In this document: positions 23,210 through 35,166 of the stretch, one piece after another
Position numbering within the stretch: position 1 is the first letter of the stretch
Layout of the letters: every line of letters begins with the position of its first letter
Origin: Ciona savignyi
Taxonomy: Eukaryota > Chordata > Ascidiacea > Phlebobranchia > Cionidae
Assembly: GCA_000149265.1 (NCBI GenBank)
Contig: CH002834.1
Location: forward strand, 982,131 to 1,046,130
Length of the DNA stretch: 64,000 bases
Reading direction: 5' to 3'
Position numbers and translations under genes: made by a program
Notes under the pieces: generated by a model
Seen by the model: only the letters and a program-made list of their open reading frames with translations
The model's database searches: none
Told to the model about the DNA's origin: nothing

Positions 23210-24770
23210 TTCATCAATATGCCATCAGCTTGTGGCAAAAAAAGCAGGTGACTGCGTGTTTCAGGTATGGTGTTTTTAGGGAAAATGTTTTTTGTTGCGG
23301 TTGTTCAGGAACAAATGAAAATGAGATGTCAGGTATGTTAGCGATCCCCACGTAAACGGGTCGTTTGCAGTCAAAGTATGTCTGTGAGGCGCATGTAAAC
23401 TTGCACGGGCCGCAAGCCATTTTACAGTACCGCCAATGCCATCACAGGGACTTTTCCCGTGACTGGATGCCACTGGCCTTCACTCCAAAATCATCTTCGT
23501 GACAACACAAATTAGTTTTTAAAAATTTTATATTGGCTTGCTGCATCATCACTAAAGTATGTGATTTTTTGAAGTCCAGGGCTTGCATTTTTGATCTTCC
23601 TGTAACAAAATAATGATTTTAGTAATGTCAATATACCACGTACCGTTTATGCATTGAAGAGGCTATTAACTATTTTCCCTTAACAAAATTAAATAAGTAA
23701 TATGACTTAGCACCTTATACTTACTACTGACGGACATGCATGGACTGTTATTACATCATGACGTTAACAATCACTGGTGATGCATCTACTGAAATTTGTC
23801 ACAGATTAAGTTCCTACTTACAAATATGCCACGTATGGTTGCAGTGTAGCTTGGTCACAGTTCCAGTGGAATCCTTGCACCGCATTTTGGACAGTAAAAG
23901 AGAAGTTTTTGGCAAAGTCTAGCAGAATTACTGCTTCATGCTGGTTTAAGTTCTCTTTGCAATATGACAAGTATCCTGACTGCTCATTTGCAACAAAATG
24001 ATGACATGTCAGTTTTTTTAAGTTTTTGCTTATGAGATTTTGTAAATTCATTCACTGTTTCTACCATCCACTTTAAACTTCAAGACAATCCTTCATGAAA
24101 CCATTGTTTGTAATGCACCATATCGTTTGCGATTAGTTCAGCACTTTCAAATATCGCTTCAATCAAAGTAGCCACTTCATCAAACTTGTTGACTGCAGCA
24201 GGCAGCCACGATTGCTTCTGTCGCACACTTCACGAGCTACCTAATCTTGGTACCTGATGCAAGTTTCACCATGCTGTGGTAGAGCCGAGGCCGACACCAT
24301 CAGCTTTACATTCTGGTGGATTTCGCAAATGCAAACTGCCCTTCCCAGTAAAAAAAATCTTTGGCACATCCTTTGCCGGTTTAACCTTGTATTGGCCAAG
24401 TATGGCAAAATCAGAGTTATATGATCGGATTATTATCGTATTATTTATATTTTTGTTGGCACCAATTAGGAAAATAGTTCTTGAAAATCCTATCTTCAAG
24501 TCCGAATGTTGTGATTTAAACATAACAAACAGTTCACGGATGTTTACCATCAAGATCCTTTTCTGGTGTTGCATTTTTTCCCATTTTTGTTTCTTACATT
24601 AATAAATTATTTTTCTGGGCACATTCTTAAAAAACGGTTATCTTCGTAGAACTTTTTCCACGGTCAGTTGTGGATAGACTCGTTTATTTACTGTGTGGTC
24701 TGCAAGGACACCCGCATCTTTCTTTAGGTTTCGTGCTTGCTTGATCATATATTTGGTGACAATAAAGCAC
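23210..24770 (-). pseudogene. decayed transposon-associated ORF with SHGKSPCDGIGG motif
   Basis: Pieces in changing minus-strand frames fit one family seen as multicopy 'uncharacterized' proteins in invertebrate and fish genomes. In order: a piece near 24570-24480 (KRILMVNIRELFVMFKS, then DLKIGFS), one at 24051-23830 (LLDFAKNFSF, then AVQGFHWNCDQATL), and one at 23473-23380 (SHGKSPCDGIGGTVKWLAAR), followed by NIPDISFSFVP in another frame. Stops and frameshifts are frequent, so no protein is made. Family knowledge is from memory and its superfamily name is not certain. Confidence 0.55.
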
Positions 24771-24949
24771 TCTATGATCTGAAGAATTGTACAACTTGAA
24801 CTGTCACACCAGCTCGTGAAAGTATTGCATGGGAATTAGTCTTTCGGCAGATTAAGTCCAATGGTTGGGGAAACCCGCTTCCCCGACATGAGGATGTGGT
24901 AATTTTGACATATTCTCTCAGTGCTTCATCTGCATACACATAAATGAAC

Positions 24950-26250
24950 TTTTTCAGGGTGAGCTTAGTACCCTCCACCTGTGTCACTTTTTTTGTAGAT
25001 CACATGGGTGTTGATGACCCCAATCCCTCACTAATTGTCGAACATTCTAGCATACCATTTTCTGGAACGTTGTAGTAGAAACATGTATGTTTTTAACAGT
25101 TATTGAGGTTTCTTGATGTCGCGCCATCTAGTTTCGGGTTTCTTTGATCTTAATGTTTTCTGCACAGAACTGGGATTGTGTATGGTTGAAATCCTTTTCA
25201 ACCTTTTTGTGCCGTGCCATGCACATGCCATCACGTCTTTCTAGAGCATTAACAAAGCGTCCCCTTTTTTAGTTTTAGAACCGTTTTTTTAGTTCATTGG
25301 GATGCCCTTTTTAGGTAGTTGATTGTTCCGCACAAACCCATCTTTTATTTTTCAGCTCTTAAGCCAAATGGGGATTACTGTAATAAAAGTTCATTTACAC
25401 GTGATGGTTTTTGTGCAGATATGGTTGACACGGTGTCTTACCAGATTATGTGTTTTGGACACACTTGTATCCTCATCTTGGCTGCTTCCAGTGTATAATT
25501 TCCATTGAAGAACATATCCAGCACCAGCTTCAGTAAGGACATAAGCTTTGTAGCCCCACTTGTCCGGAGTCATCGGTTGTACTGTTCATTATAGATCCCT
25601 TTGTGTGGTATTGTCATCTCATTCAAGGACCGCTCTTGTTCTGATTTGTAATACTGGGTAAACTTTAGTAGCAATTAATCGATATTAGGGCGAACTTTAA
25701 AAAGTCTGTCATAAGTTGAGTAGTCTTTGCGAAGAAGATTGTTGTTGATGTTGAAATGCAACATTGATTTTAGCTGAACGTTTCGGGACATCACCTTCCC
25801 AAATCTAGGAGTTGCTGTCAACCAGAAAGTCGTCCAATAATCGTAAAGTTCTGACTTTGAGCAGGTTCCCTATGATTATGGAGAGTGTAAAATGTGCTTT
25901 AAGTTTACTCAGTGTCTGGACTTTAGACCCTAAGTCATGGCGGCTAATCTCTGCTCAGCATATCGGTTTGTTTCCTTGGCGATGTGTTCATAAAAATCCT
26001 CTGAGGAATATCCCAATAGTCTTTTGGTGTTCCGGATAATAAATCTGGTTCACAATAACCAGTTTCCAAAGAAAGGAAGTCTGCAAATATGGAACATAAT
26101 TTTCATCAGTTGCTTGCTCAAAACCGGCAATTGGGTCTTTGTGGATAGTGTCGGTTTCGGTGTGCGTCGGATTTTGTCTAGTTTTTTGCTTCTTAGGTAT
26201 GGGTTGACCTACTGACCTACCTTTGGCTGCGATGAAATCTTTCAACGCGA
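24950..26250 (-). pseudogene. decayed piggyBac-type transposase
   Basis: Minus-strand fragments in several frames fit a PGBD/DDE_Tnp_1_7 transposase in order. An N-terminal part at about 26245-25990 is acidic. It is followed by IAKETNRYAEQ, a DYW..ATPRFGKVMSRN block, NNNLLRKDYSTYDRLFKVRP, then TIPHKG, DKWGYKAYVLTEAGAGYVLQ (25573-25500), KLKKGDAL and MACAWHGTKR (25300-25190) and a late RSRKWYARMF (near 25050). Multiple stops and indels lie between them. The DKWG-x-K-x-W/Y block surrounds one of the catalytic Asp regions in live family members. No TTAA-flanked ends were identified. Confidence 0.7.
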
Positions 26251-26680
26251 ATGTCTAATTGTCAATTTACAGTTTAAACGCACACGCTTTCATTTCTGTC
26301 TTAAATGTGCGGTTTTCTAAAAAATAAAAATAAATACAATTAAAAATATCGTCAGAATATCAATGCTCAAAGAGTTAAGTTTAATCTTTGCAGGTAAGTA
26401 TCGTTAGAATTCAGTAAACAATTTCGAATATCTTTAGCAATGGTTCTATAACGGTTCAGTACTAATACAAAAAGCAAAAACGAGGCAGTAAAAAATGAAG
26501 CGCGTTTTTGACGTCACAACCTTGAAATGATTGGGATTTCCCGATCTTATAATCAGGGGCAAACCATGACGTCGCTCTCCACAGCATCAAACGATGTGAA
26601 CTTACGATACAGATGTTACAACCGTTTTTTATTGTTTATGTAAATTGTAAACAACATTTTATATCTTTTAGAATTATCGC
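26251..26680. other. spacer without gene
   Basis: AT-rich. Nothing assignable. Confidence 0.25.
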
Positions 26681-27404
26681 GGTCAAAATATATTTCACCG
26701 AGGTTTGAGGATGCCCGTCATCTAACAAACGGCTCGACTGCTTCCCGAGTCGAAGTGGGAGAACAAGATCCTATACCTGGCGAACGGCAATGCGCGAGAT
26801 CCAGTAGTTCGTCCATCACCAGACCTAAAATATAACTTCTGTCCCATTTTCATTCCACGTTAAAATTTACACATGGGGATATGGAGCTGCAGAATTCCAG
26901 CACGAAATTAGATCACGTGGTTGCAGTGGTAATTGCACTCGGAACAAACGACGTGCTTTGATTTCGGGAATGGGAGGTCGACCAATACTCCGGATATGTT
27001 GTACATTCCATTGTTTCGAGAGCGAAAATGATAATCAGAACAGCCAATTCAGTATATCCCGAAGCGACGGAAGCCATTTGTTAGATCTTTTAAAATGAGG
27101 TGATAACTGTTAACTATTTTAAATGTACTTCAATGCAGTCCTGTCCCAAATGACTGGCTAAGGAAAGCTCGATCCACTGTTAAACGATGCGCTGGCACCG
27201 TCGTTTGTTTCAGATGGCGCCATGTTTTTTGAAGTTTGTCATGCCAGACAAACCAGGTATGACAAGTTGCACTTGTCGGATGACGGACTGCGTTTGTTGC
27301 TCTGTGAACTAGAGGAGTGGTTGGCAGAAGAGAGCAAAGACGATAGGGTACAACGTGCTCAGGAGATACCTGTGATTGTGTCCTTTATCCAACCACGTAA
27401 ATGA
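26680..27404 (+). pseudogene. SGNH-hydrolase-like relic
   Basis: A frame near 26905-27065 reads DHVVAVVIALGTNDVL followed by more coding-like sequence. The frame at 27222-27404 reads YDKLHLSDDGLRLLLCELEE. In SGNH/GDSL esterases the G-x-N-D block and a late D-x-x-H-L-S-x-x-G block carry catalytic residues. The two blocks lie in the right order and spacing but are separated by stops and frame changes. Such domains occur in several invertebrate retroelement ORFs, so this is probably a dead element. Alternative: chance resemblance. Confidence 0.35.
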
Positions 27405-28690
27405 GGAGGTTATATAAAAGGATTCTCACAAAGCTACTTAAAATGCATAGAGTTGGATAATATACCTACAACACTAGTGCTTCAGTTGTAACGAAGAGGA
27501 ACGTATTAGGAACACGGGTGAACGAGGGTAAAGCGAGGACGAACGTGGAGGGAGCAAGGTGGAACTTAACACGAGACAATCGAACACCGAGTATAATGGA
27601 AGATAGGCAGTAGGAATTAAAACGCAGCCTGTTTAAAGGCTGATTGGAGTTTGCAAAAATATACCATGACGAACACAACGGTTTAATACGTGGATTTTAG
27701 GACGATCTTAAATCGCCGAGTAAAAGAAAACGAACCGACTCTCAACCCGAACAAGAGGACCAAGAGCGATGGAGTAAGAGATTAAAACGCTGGGATAATA
27801 CTTTAGGAAAATGCCTTTAACCTCCCACTAAATCTCTTCTCGGTCCATTCGAGTGAAAGAAGTTCTTGTTTTGGGATCATTTTTCTGGGCAGGAATGCAC
27901 CCCCACAGGGCTAGGATGCAGCGCCAGGAAAATGGAACCAATTTTTGCTGTTAACAAAACAGTTCTAAAAATGTTTACGAAGCCAAGAAAGTGGTTGAAC
28001 GACAAACATATAGACACAAACATACTTTTTTGGGGCAGCATTTTCCAGATATTATGGGTTGCTAATGGGTTGCCCAGCTGGTTGACCTATCAATTTCAAA
28101 TCCCTTCCTTCTACGACTCGAAACGATATTGTCCGAATTATTAATATTCATGGAGATCACTGGGTTACCGTCTCCAACAAATTTGCCACGTATAGCAGTA
28201 GGCCTACAATCAATATATATATGACAGTTTACCATCTGAATTAAGTAAAACAGACCAATTTAATACTTCTACTTTTAAATGTAGATTCAACTAAGTTATC
28301 GCTTCGTTTTCCGAAGGTACGCAAACAAGTGATTGGTTTAGGAAATTGCGGAGTCTATGCGATTTCGTTTAGGGTTTCCTTGTGCATATGGGGCCAAATC
28401 CAGAAAATTTATTATATCAATTTAATCGTCTCCAAGAGTATATTAAAGGTATGCTAATAAGGCTTTACTCGGTTGTTTTACGAAACTTCATTTAAAACGA
28501 AACCACGAAAAGCACAAAACAGTTCTCCTAAAGTGGATCTCTTCTGTTATTCCAGTCTTGCTGGCGATGACAAGGATGACATCCAATGCTTCAGATGCGA
28601 CGGATGGTGCTATTTTACTTTAAAAAGATATATTTGTATGTCGAAATGAGATAACCCCAATACCTATTCATCTGAATAAAAATACCGCAG
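27405..28690. other. unassigned sequence
   Basis: Contains a 92-codon plus-strand frame (27866-28144) of unknown meaning. No repeat or gene recognised. Confidence 0.25.
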
Positions 28691-28699
28691 CATATTCCA

Positions 28700-29090
28700 T
28701 TGCATCTCTTAATGACGATTTATGAATATTAGTGTATATAGCCGCCCCGGTTATTGTACATAAAATATACATCAAATTGAAGGTATTTGTAAGGGCTACA
28801 ACTTATCTTAAGGAATTATTGGGGAAAACTCTGTAGCATCTTCCAATACAATGCTTTAATGACGAGTTATGAATATTCGGACGAGTCCGCGGTTATTGTA
28901 CATAGGCTACAACATGTTCAAAGGAATATTGGCAAAAACTCTATAAATGACCATCTAAATAAGAAAACTGCAGCATCCCTAAATGACGAGTTATCAATAT
29001 TCAGACGCTTCGTGCATATAGTCCCGCGGTTATTGTACATAGACTACAACATATTCAAAAGAATACTTGGCAAGGACTTTATATTTGCGT
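28700..29090 (+). repeat. three imperfect tandem copies of an approx. 125-150 bp unit
   Basis: The marker aatgacgagttatgaatatt (with variants) occurs near 28712, 28858 and 28982, each followed by a cggttattgtacat block and then an 'acaac(t/a)tattcaa' block. The 77-codon frame at 28859-29092 is a by-product of two units being open together. Confidence 0.75.
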
Positions 29091-29095
29091 GAATA

Positions 29096-30626
29096 TTAAT
29101 AATATTCATTTTCGGTATTAACATTTTAATATTTTTATAAATCAAAAATTATTAGTCGAAAGAGCACGGTTTAATTAGAAAATGGGGTAATTTTTAGGAC
29201 TATAGCGCCTCGTAAGGGCTTTAACTTTTTACTCCCGTCTTCCGTTTTTCCGCGTTTTATATTCCAAGTAAAATAACTTTGGTCTTTCTCCCTTTAAACT
29301 CAAATAGCTAAAAAATATCAAATGCAAACCTATAAATCGATTTTTATTGGTAAACGCAGAAATTATTCAGCTCTCCAGCGCCATCTCGCTGATCAAAATT
29401 GGCCGTATACTTCTCAACTTGTGTTATTTGTCACGAAAATATAAAGGGTCAAGTCGACAGCGAAAATTTAAATGGTTATTAAACAATTATTCCCTATAAG
29501 CCATCTCTTTGCAACACAATACTTAATATTAGACTCCGAAAATAAGGCCGAAAATAGAAGATCAGCACTATCTATGGCTAAACCACAACATCAAAACTCA
29601 AGCCTGCAGTTTCTTCATTGACAAATTTGTACAATCCGGCATCTTTTGTTATTCCCAGTTAATAAACAACTTTAACGCCTACCGCAGCCACGGTGATCAG
29701 GTCAACGTCTTTTCTATGACAGAAAATATGATTGACTACAAACGATACAACAAACTGATACGTTCCATTCTGGATACTTGGGATCAAGCAGAACTTAAAC
29801 TCAAATACAATAGAGTGATCAAACAGATGTGCGGACTGACGAATTCAGTTACTATAGAATTGAAAACTACAAAGGCATTCTACTTTAGAACACTATCGGT
29901 TACACACGATGGCGCTGTTGAGCAACAGCAGAAATGCAGTAGCATCTTTCTTGGGCTCTCTGTTAAATAAGAGAAAGATTACACGAATATATATAAATGC
30001 ACACTAGAAACAAATTTACGATAATTCCAAATAAAACTTCACAATCACAGTATCGTAACGAATAGTCTCCTGGTTAAATTGGTAATTAAAGACTCAAGCC
30101 TGTGCACCTTTTGCAATATCAAACCCGAAAACTGCCTCGTGTATTTTACTTCTGTTTCGTTAAACAGTCCAAGTTGAAAATACATTGGTTATGTATGTAT
30201 ATATTTAAAAATAGGGCTCTATTTAAACTCTTTGTTGCTATTCTTTTAATATATAGTGTTGGCAATATATTTCTCTTTTGTGGTTGTGCCGTTAATGTAG
30301 CGCCAATAAAAGGACATGAAGACGATTATTTCACCTAAACAGTTATGTGCTGACGGGGTGTTCTTTTGCCCGGATCTCCCCGACGAAAACCATTCAACCA
30401 CACAAAGAATTGGTGTCATGAAAAAACTACAGCTAACACAACACGAATGTGTGTGAATTCAATGTATTGAAACAACGTCCATTAATTACTTTGTCCCAGA
30501 AAAAAGATAATGGGCAGGGTTAAAAATCGAACCAAACACCTGTCTGGTAATAACCCGCTTCCTTAACCCTTCGGTCAAGGATTCTGACTATTTTCGTAAT
30601 AACAGTGCCATATGGTAACCCATCAT
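29096..30626. other. unassigned sequence before the second gap
   Basis: An 84-codon plus frame at 29716-29970 begins MTENMIDYKRYNKL and looks coding-like in composition, but I recognise no family, splice context or homologous motif. The rest is AT-rich spacer. Confidence 0.25.
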
Positions 30627-30726
30627 NNNNNNNNNNNNNNNNNNNNNNNNNNNNNNNNNNNNNNNNNNNNNNNNNNNNNNNNNNNNNNNNNNNNNNNNNN
30701 NNNNNNNNNNNNNNNNNNNNNNNNNN
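30627..30726. other. assembly gap (100 N)
   Basis: A run of 100 N. Confidence 1.
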
Positions 30727-31192
30727 GGTTAACTCGGCCAATACATATACTGATTTATTTACAAAAATCGGTCTTTGGGGTTTTGTCTTGCACAGTAGTG
30801 TGTCTCGGCACGCTGGTTGCGAAGCTCCGACTTAAAGTGGGATTAAGGCCGGAATGTTTTACCGCAGGTTTTAAACCAACACGTGTTAAATCAACTCTTT
30901 CGAGTTCAACGCACACATTTCCAACCTGTACTTGTTCAATAAACCCCTACATGTTTCAAAATTTTTGTGGTTTATTTTAGATCCACACGGGTTTCAATTC
31001 AGCTTGGGTATCTATATGTGAGTTAAAAAATATTTTTGGGTTTAAATAACTGTGGGTTGAAACTTGTGTGGGTTTAAATAACTGTGTGTTGAAAGTGTAA
31101 GTTAAACACTTATATATACCGTGGCCACTCGAGATCATATATTAGCTTACATTGTGTTAAGCTCAAAACACCCTGTGTTCACTGTCGGGTTA
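30727..31192. other. spacer without gene
   Basis: A small duplication 'gtgggtttaaataactgtg' occurs twice near 31033-31100. Nothing else. Confidence 0.35.
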
Positions 31193-31492
31193 CAGCATGG
31201 TCTACCGGTTAAGTGCGTCGCCTTTCAATGGAAAGGTTGCAGGTGCGAGACTGGTCGCTAGCTAGTCGGTTGTGTCCTTGGGCAAGGCAATTTACAGACA
31301 TTGCCTGGACCCAGGGGATTAATGGGTTCTACCAAATTAAAGGAACATGTCTTTCATATACAACACACTGCAGTAGCTCCGGTAACCCGACGATGGGCGC
31401 GAGGTGATCTGACGATTGCCCGTGTGTTAACTCCCTTGGTTTTTCCATTCACGGGGATAAAAATGAATATCCTATCCTATCCAATCCTAACA
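31193..31492 (+). mobile_element. tRNA-derived SINE, full length
   Basis: Head atggtctaccggttaagtgc with A-box-like and B-box-like (aggttgcaggtgcgag) sequences, body ggttgtgtccttgggcaagg, tail atcctatcctatcc. Same family and orientation as 16858-17152. Confidence 0.88.
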
Positions 31493-31509
31493 ATCTGAAA
31501 ACCGAACCG

Positions 31510-31610
31510 TTGTTTTTGTTTAGCCCATTATTCCGCTGGGTTTAAGCATCTACCAAGTGCGTTGCCTATAAACACAATTGACTAGAGCAATCTGCTACAA
31601 GCGACCATGG
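31510..31610 (-). mobile_element. SINE fragment
   Basis: Degenerate minus-strand piece with agcccattattccgctgggt, then accaagtgcgttgcc and cacaattgactag. It sits directly after a full-length SINE of opposite orientation. Confidence 0.5.
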
Positions 31611-31727
31611 CCATTACATACCGAAGAGGATTATGCAAAATATTTAATCCACCACGAAACCGTTGAATCCCGCATAACTGTCCAATGATACCGCAAGCCT
31701 AGAACCGGACGCGTGGATTGTGGTATC

Positions 31728-32631
31728 TTATGTACGTTCCAAACATGTCGGTACCTCTCGCCGCTTTGCTCCGTCATAATAACCATTATTCGGTGACAAA
31801 ACCCGCCATTCGTAAGCACCAATTAAAACGTCGAGACCTTCCGAGGTAATAATGCTAGAATGCGTTGGTTCGTTCGCGTACGCTGTGTGATGTAATAGTA
31901 CGTTGTCCTTCAGGTTGGAATAGCTTCTTGAGAAACACAATCGAGTTGATTTAAATCCTACCACAACCATTAACGCTGTGTGCGAGCACCCGACCAGCAT
32001 CTTGACTTTGCCACAAGTGTGGTATCTATATTAGTTCACCCAGGTATTATAGAACGCTATTTGGCATCTTGTCACAGCCCTAGCAATCTGACTAAGACTG
32101 AGGGCACGAAGTGTGGTGTTGTTCGCATATGTTACGCACGTTATATTGGTCAATCTACGTGGCACATAACAATGTACAATTGTTTGGTCAATTTGACTGC
32201 AGTTGTGTCGTGTCGTTCAATACTGATGGGTTAGCTTTCGTTAATTGACATTTCAAAAAATAATAACGGCTAACCATCCTGCAATATACTGCGTTAACTG
32301 ACGTCCCGTCAATACACGTAGCACGGTAATTGTTCTGCCCAGTATTCATTATTTAAGGTACTTTGCAGCAGCTAGCAATTTCGTGCTTGTTAGTTAAAGG
32401 CGTAAGGAGTTTTAGGAGCCGTTTCAATGAGAAATCGTGACCGGACCAATCGACAATTGAAATGACAATACCTAGTACATGTCGGTTCATTTCGATTAAA
32501 TATACGTTAACGAGCGTTTGGTCAGATTTACTTGTTGGTGGATAGCTCAAAAGATTTGGACGCGTAATGTCCATTTCAAAGAATGGATTATTCGTATTTA
32601 TAAACATTTCAGATACGTATGTCATTGTCAA
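31728..32631 (-). other. possible cryptic gene, two open blocks
   Basis: A block from ATG 32631 reads MTMTYVSEMFINTNNPFFEM and stays open to a plausible donor (ctag|gtattg) near 32474. A second open block lies at 32000-31740 and is followed by a gagag|gtaccg donor-like site. This is repeat-free sequence of moderate GC, unlike its flanks. I recognise no domain and could not join the blocks in phase with confidence. It may be non-coding. Confidence 0.2.
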
Positions 32632-32639
32632 TACCAGTC

Positions 32640-34660
32640 GCGAGAGAATTTAATGACAACATAATGATGACGTCAATAAGAATAATTTAACGGTTGTGTG
32701 TGTTATATTACATTCATTTATTGGGCTTGTCGTTTTTTTCCCGCTTTTCCCAACAAAAGGATAATTTGAAAATTAAGAAGCGAAAAAAATCAACACGAAA
32801 TATCGAGCAATTTAATCTAGTCGTTTACAGACAGTGGTCTTTACAGAAGCGCCTTATTTTTTAATACCCTTTTATTATATGATAATACCTTTAGACTAAA
32901 TCACTTTATCAGCGCGTAATTCCTTCGCTGAATGGTTCTCAAATAAAATACTTTGCCAAATTAATACGCGAATAATCCTTCGGCAGCGCAATAAAGCCCG
33001 CAGGCCGCCAGCCTGGGCGGTTGACATAGCACCTCTCTGCCAATTTAAAGGCGGGTCTGGCACCAAATACTGTCAGACGACACTTGAAGCGCTTCAGAGT
33101 GTTAAACCGTCAATGTTCCAACTCAGCTTGAGACAACAGAAGTTTTGGGTTCTTAACAGATACGTTCTGTCATATTTGCGTGTTAATATTGGAAACTTTT
33201 AATGATCATAATTGACCGCGTGCATCAGTTTTAGAATTATTTTAGACCATCCCGATATTAGTTTTGTGAAGAAAAGAAATATTCGGAAGATTAACTTGAG
33301 TAGCGAAAGGAGGGTCGGAAGATTTGACCCAGTGCGGCATTAAGGGGTAATTATTCGTGTTGTGAGACGTTCTTTCTAAAATCAAAAATGTTTAGTTCGC
33401 TACGCAATTTAACATAATATTCTTCAATTTTCTGCGCTTTATTATAGAAGACCAATAAATAATCAATAGAAATTTTCGGGAATTGATATTTGTGGCAAAT
33501 TTTGGCGGACGGCAGCTGGAAAAGATATTTAGTACAGAACGCACGCAGTTGTTACAGAAAGATTTCATTAAATACGAACATTATTACAGTTTCGCAAGCG
33601 GCTTTTTACAAAATCTAGTCCGACAAATATAAAAATTAGTAATTGTAATTTTAAAATAATGACGAGACCACTAACCTCGCGCTTTAATGAAATAAATTAC
33701 GGAATTACCGAGACTTAATACCCGGCATGGAGCCTAGAAGACGCATACGCAAGCATATAGCGTCAGTGTTATATATGCCTTGTCGTTGCGAGTTAAATTC
33801 AATTAGAAGCCTTTTATTCAATTTATTTTCCCGCACGTGCGTATGCAGTATGGAATTTGGCGTATTAGCGTGGCTGTGACAGGAGCTTGAGGTATATCCA
33901 CTTATTTAACCGTAATGTCGTTCACAGTCCGTGGCCGAAGGAGCAATAGATGAAAAGAATCGACCCATCATTGTAACAACTATAGGGGATTAGCTTGGTC
34001 TCCGCAACAGTTAATCAGCTGTAAAAAGCATATGTCGCGCAGCCTTTTACGCGGCGTATATATAATTCGGCTAAAATTTGGGCATCGTTATTGCCCTGTT
34101 ACCGTTTTATTACGCAGATTTTTTGATATCGTAATGATAATATTTTTAATATTTATATAATTTAATAACATTTATATAAACTTATATAGCACCATTTTTA
34201 TTACTAAATAGTGTTTAGAGGCGCTGAGAATAATAAAACGATGTATATAATAACTTCTTAAAAAGTAAACAGGTGAACAAAAACAGGTAAATGAAATTTA
34301 AAAATTTAGTCAGATTGGTCATAAAAAAGATTTTAAACAGCACATTTTAAGCGTGTTATTAAAATAAGCAGTGGTTCAGAGTTCACAATTATAAAAGGAA
34401 GATAATATTTATTTTATGTTGGATTGTGGTTTTATTTTGCTTAGGTTTGACGGTGGCCTTGGTTATATTTTAAATTTATATTGTTTTTATCATACTTTAG
34501 ATTATTTTGGCCATGTTTTTACAAGTTTTCATGTTGCAGTATAATTTTCGTTCGGTGTCGTGGACAAAATTTTGTACGTTTTTATTTCTTTTCAAGAAAA
34601 CAAAAAAATGATTGTTTTTTTTCAAATAAACTAAACATTTTCTTTTCGTTTTCCGCAGCA
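32640..34660. other. long non-coding upstream region of the PPxY protein gene
   Basis: No coding frame. Contains TGACGTCA-like sites near 32668, a GC-richer patch at 32990-33130 and a TATA-like gtatatataa at about 34057. Likely regulatory or 5' UTR/intron sequence for the gene at 34675. A tttccgcag acceptor at 34662 precedes its start by 13 bases. Confidence 0.35.
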
Positions 34661-34674
34661 CTTAAATATTAATA

Positions 34675-35166
34675 ATGGAGAAACAAACTGAAGTTTGCAC
34701 CGGTCGGCCAACAAGACGTTACTCGCAGTGTGGCAGGCGAGGGAAGGTTGCGTGTGTGCTCACGCTGTTCGGGTTGGTAATGCTGGTGATGGGAAGCATC
34801 GTTCACATCGAGAAATCGGCCGTAAAAGCGCAACACAGGGTCGAATTCGAGGCCTCGACGGCTGCTCAACACATCGACGTCACCTACGCTTACATCGCCG
34901 GGAACGCGCTCCTCTCTCTCGGCGCCGTTTTCCTCCTTCTCTCGGTGTTCCAAGCCTGCTGTTGTTGCTGCTGCGATGACGAGAATCGTGACGTAAACAC
35001 GGATACGTCATTCGATAACACTCCTAGTATATTCAGCGTCTCCATGACGATCGATCCGCCACATTATAGTGACGTCACAAAATATGACGTGCCACCGAGG
35101 TATTGCGACGTCATAGACGAAACCGTGGAAAAGCGAGGCGATTCAATAAAACCGGTCGAGCCCTGA
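34675..35166 (+). CDS. two-pass membrane protein with PPxY motifs (163 aa)
   Basis: ATG 34675 follows a splice acceptor (ttttccgcag, ending 34662) so the 5' UTR is spliced. The product has a basic N-terminus, a membrane helix at residues 25-44 (VACVLTLFGLVMLVMGSIVH) and a second at about 72-94 (IAGNALLSLGAVFLLLSVF) that runs into six consecutive cysteines, a likely palmitoylation patch. The acidic cytosolic tail bears two PPxY motifs, PPHY (128-131) and PPRY (140-143), which bind WW domains of Nedd4-type ligases in known proteins. Both termini are predicted cytosolic. GC content is clearly higher than the surroundings. A poly(A) signal is at 35627-35632. It resembles small PPxY membrane adaptors in general design, but I cannot name an orthologue. 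Confidence 0.7.
   Translation: MEKQTEVCTGRPTRRYSQCGRRGKVACVLTLFGLVMLVMGSIVHIEKSAVKAQHRVEFEASTAAQHIDVTYAYIAGNALLSLGAVFLLLSVFQACCCCCCDDENRDVNTDTSFDNTPSIFSVSMTIDPPHYSDVTKYDVPPRYCDVIDETVEKRGDSIKPVEP

Noticed and set aside
34695-34979. Second plus-strand frame and an antisense frame over the PPxY gene
   Set aside because: Arise from the high GC of the real gene. They have no hydrophobic or motif logic, and the 163-codon frame has clear membrane helices.
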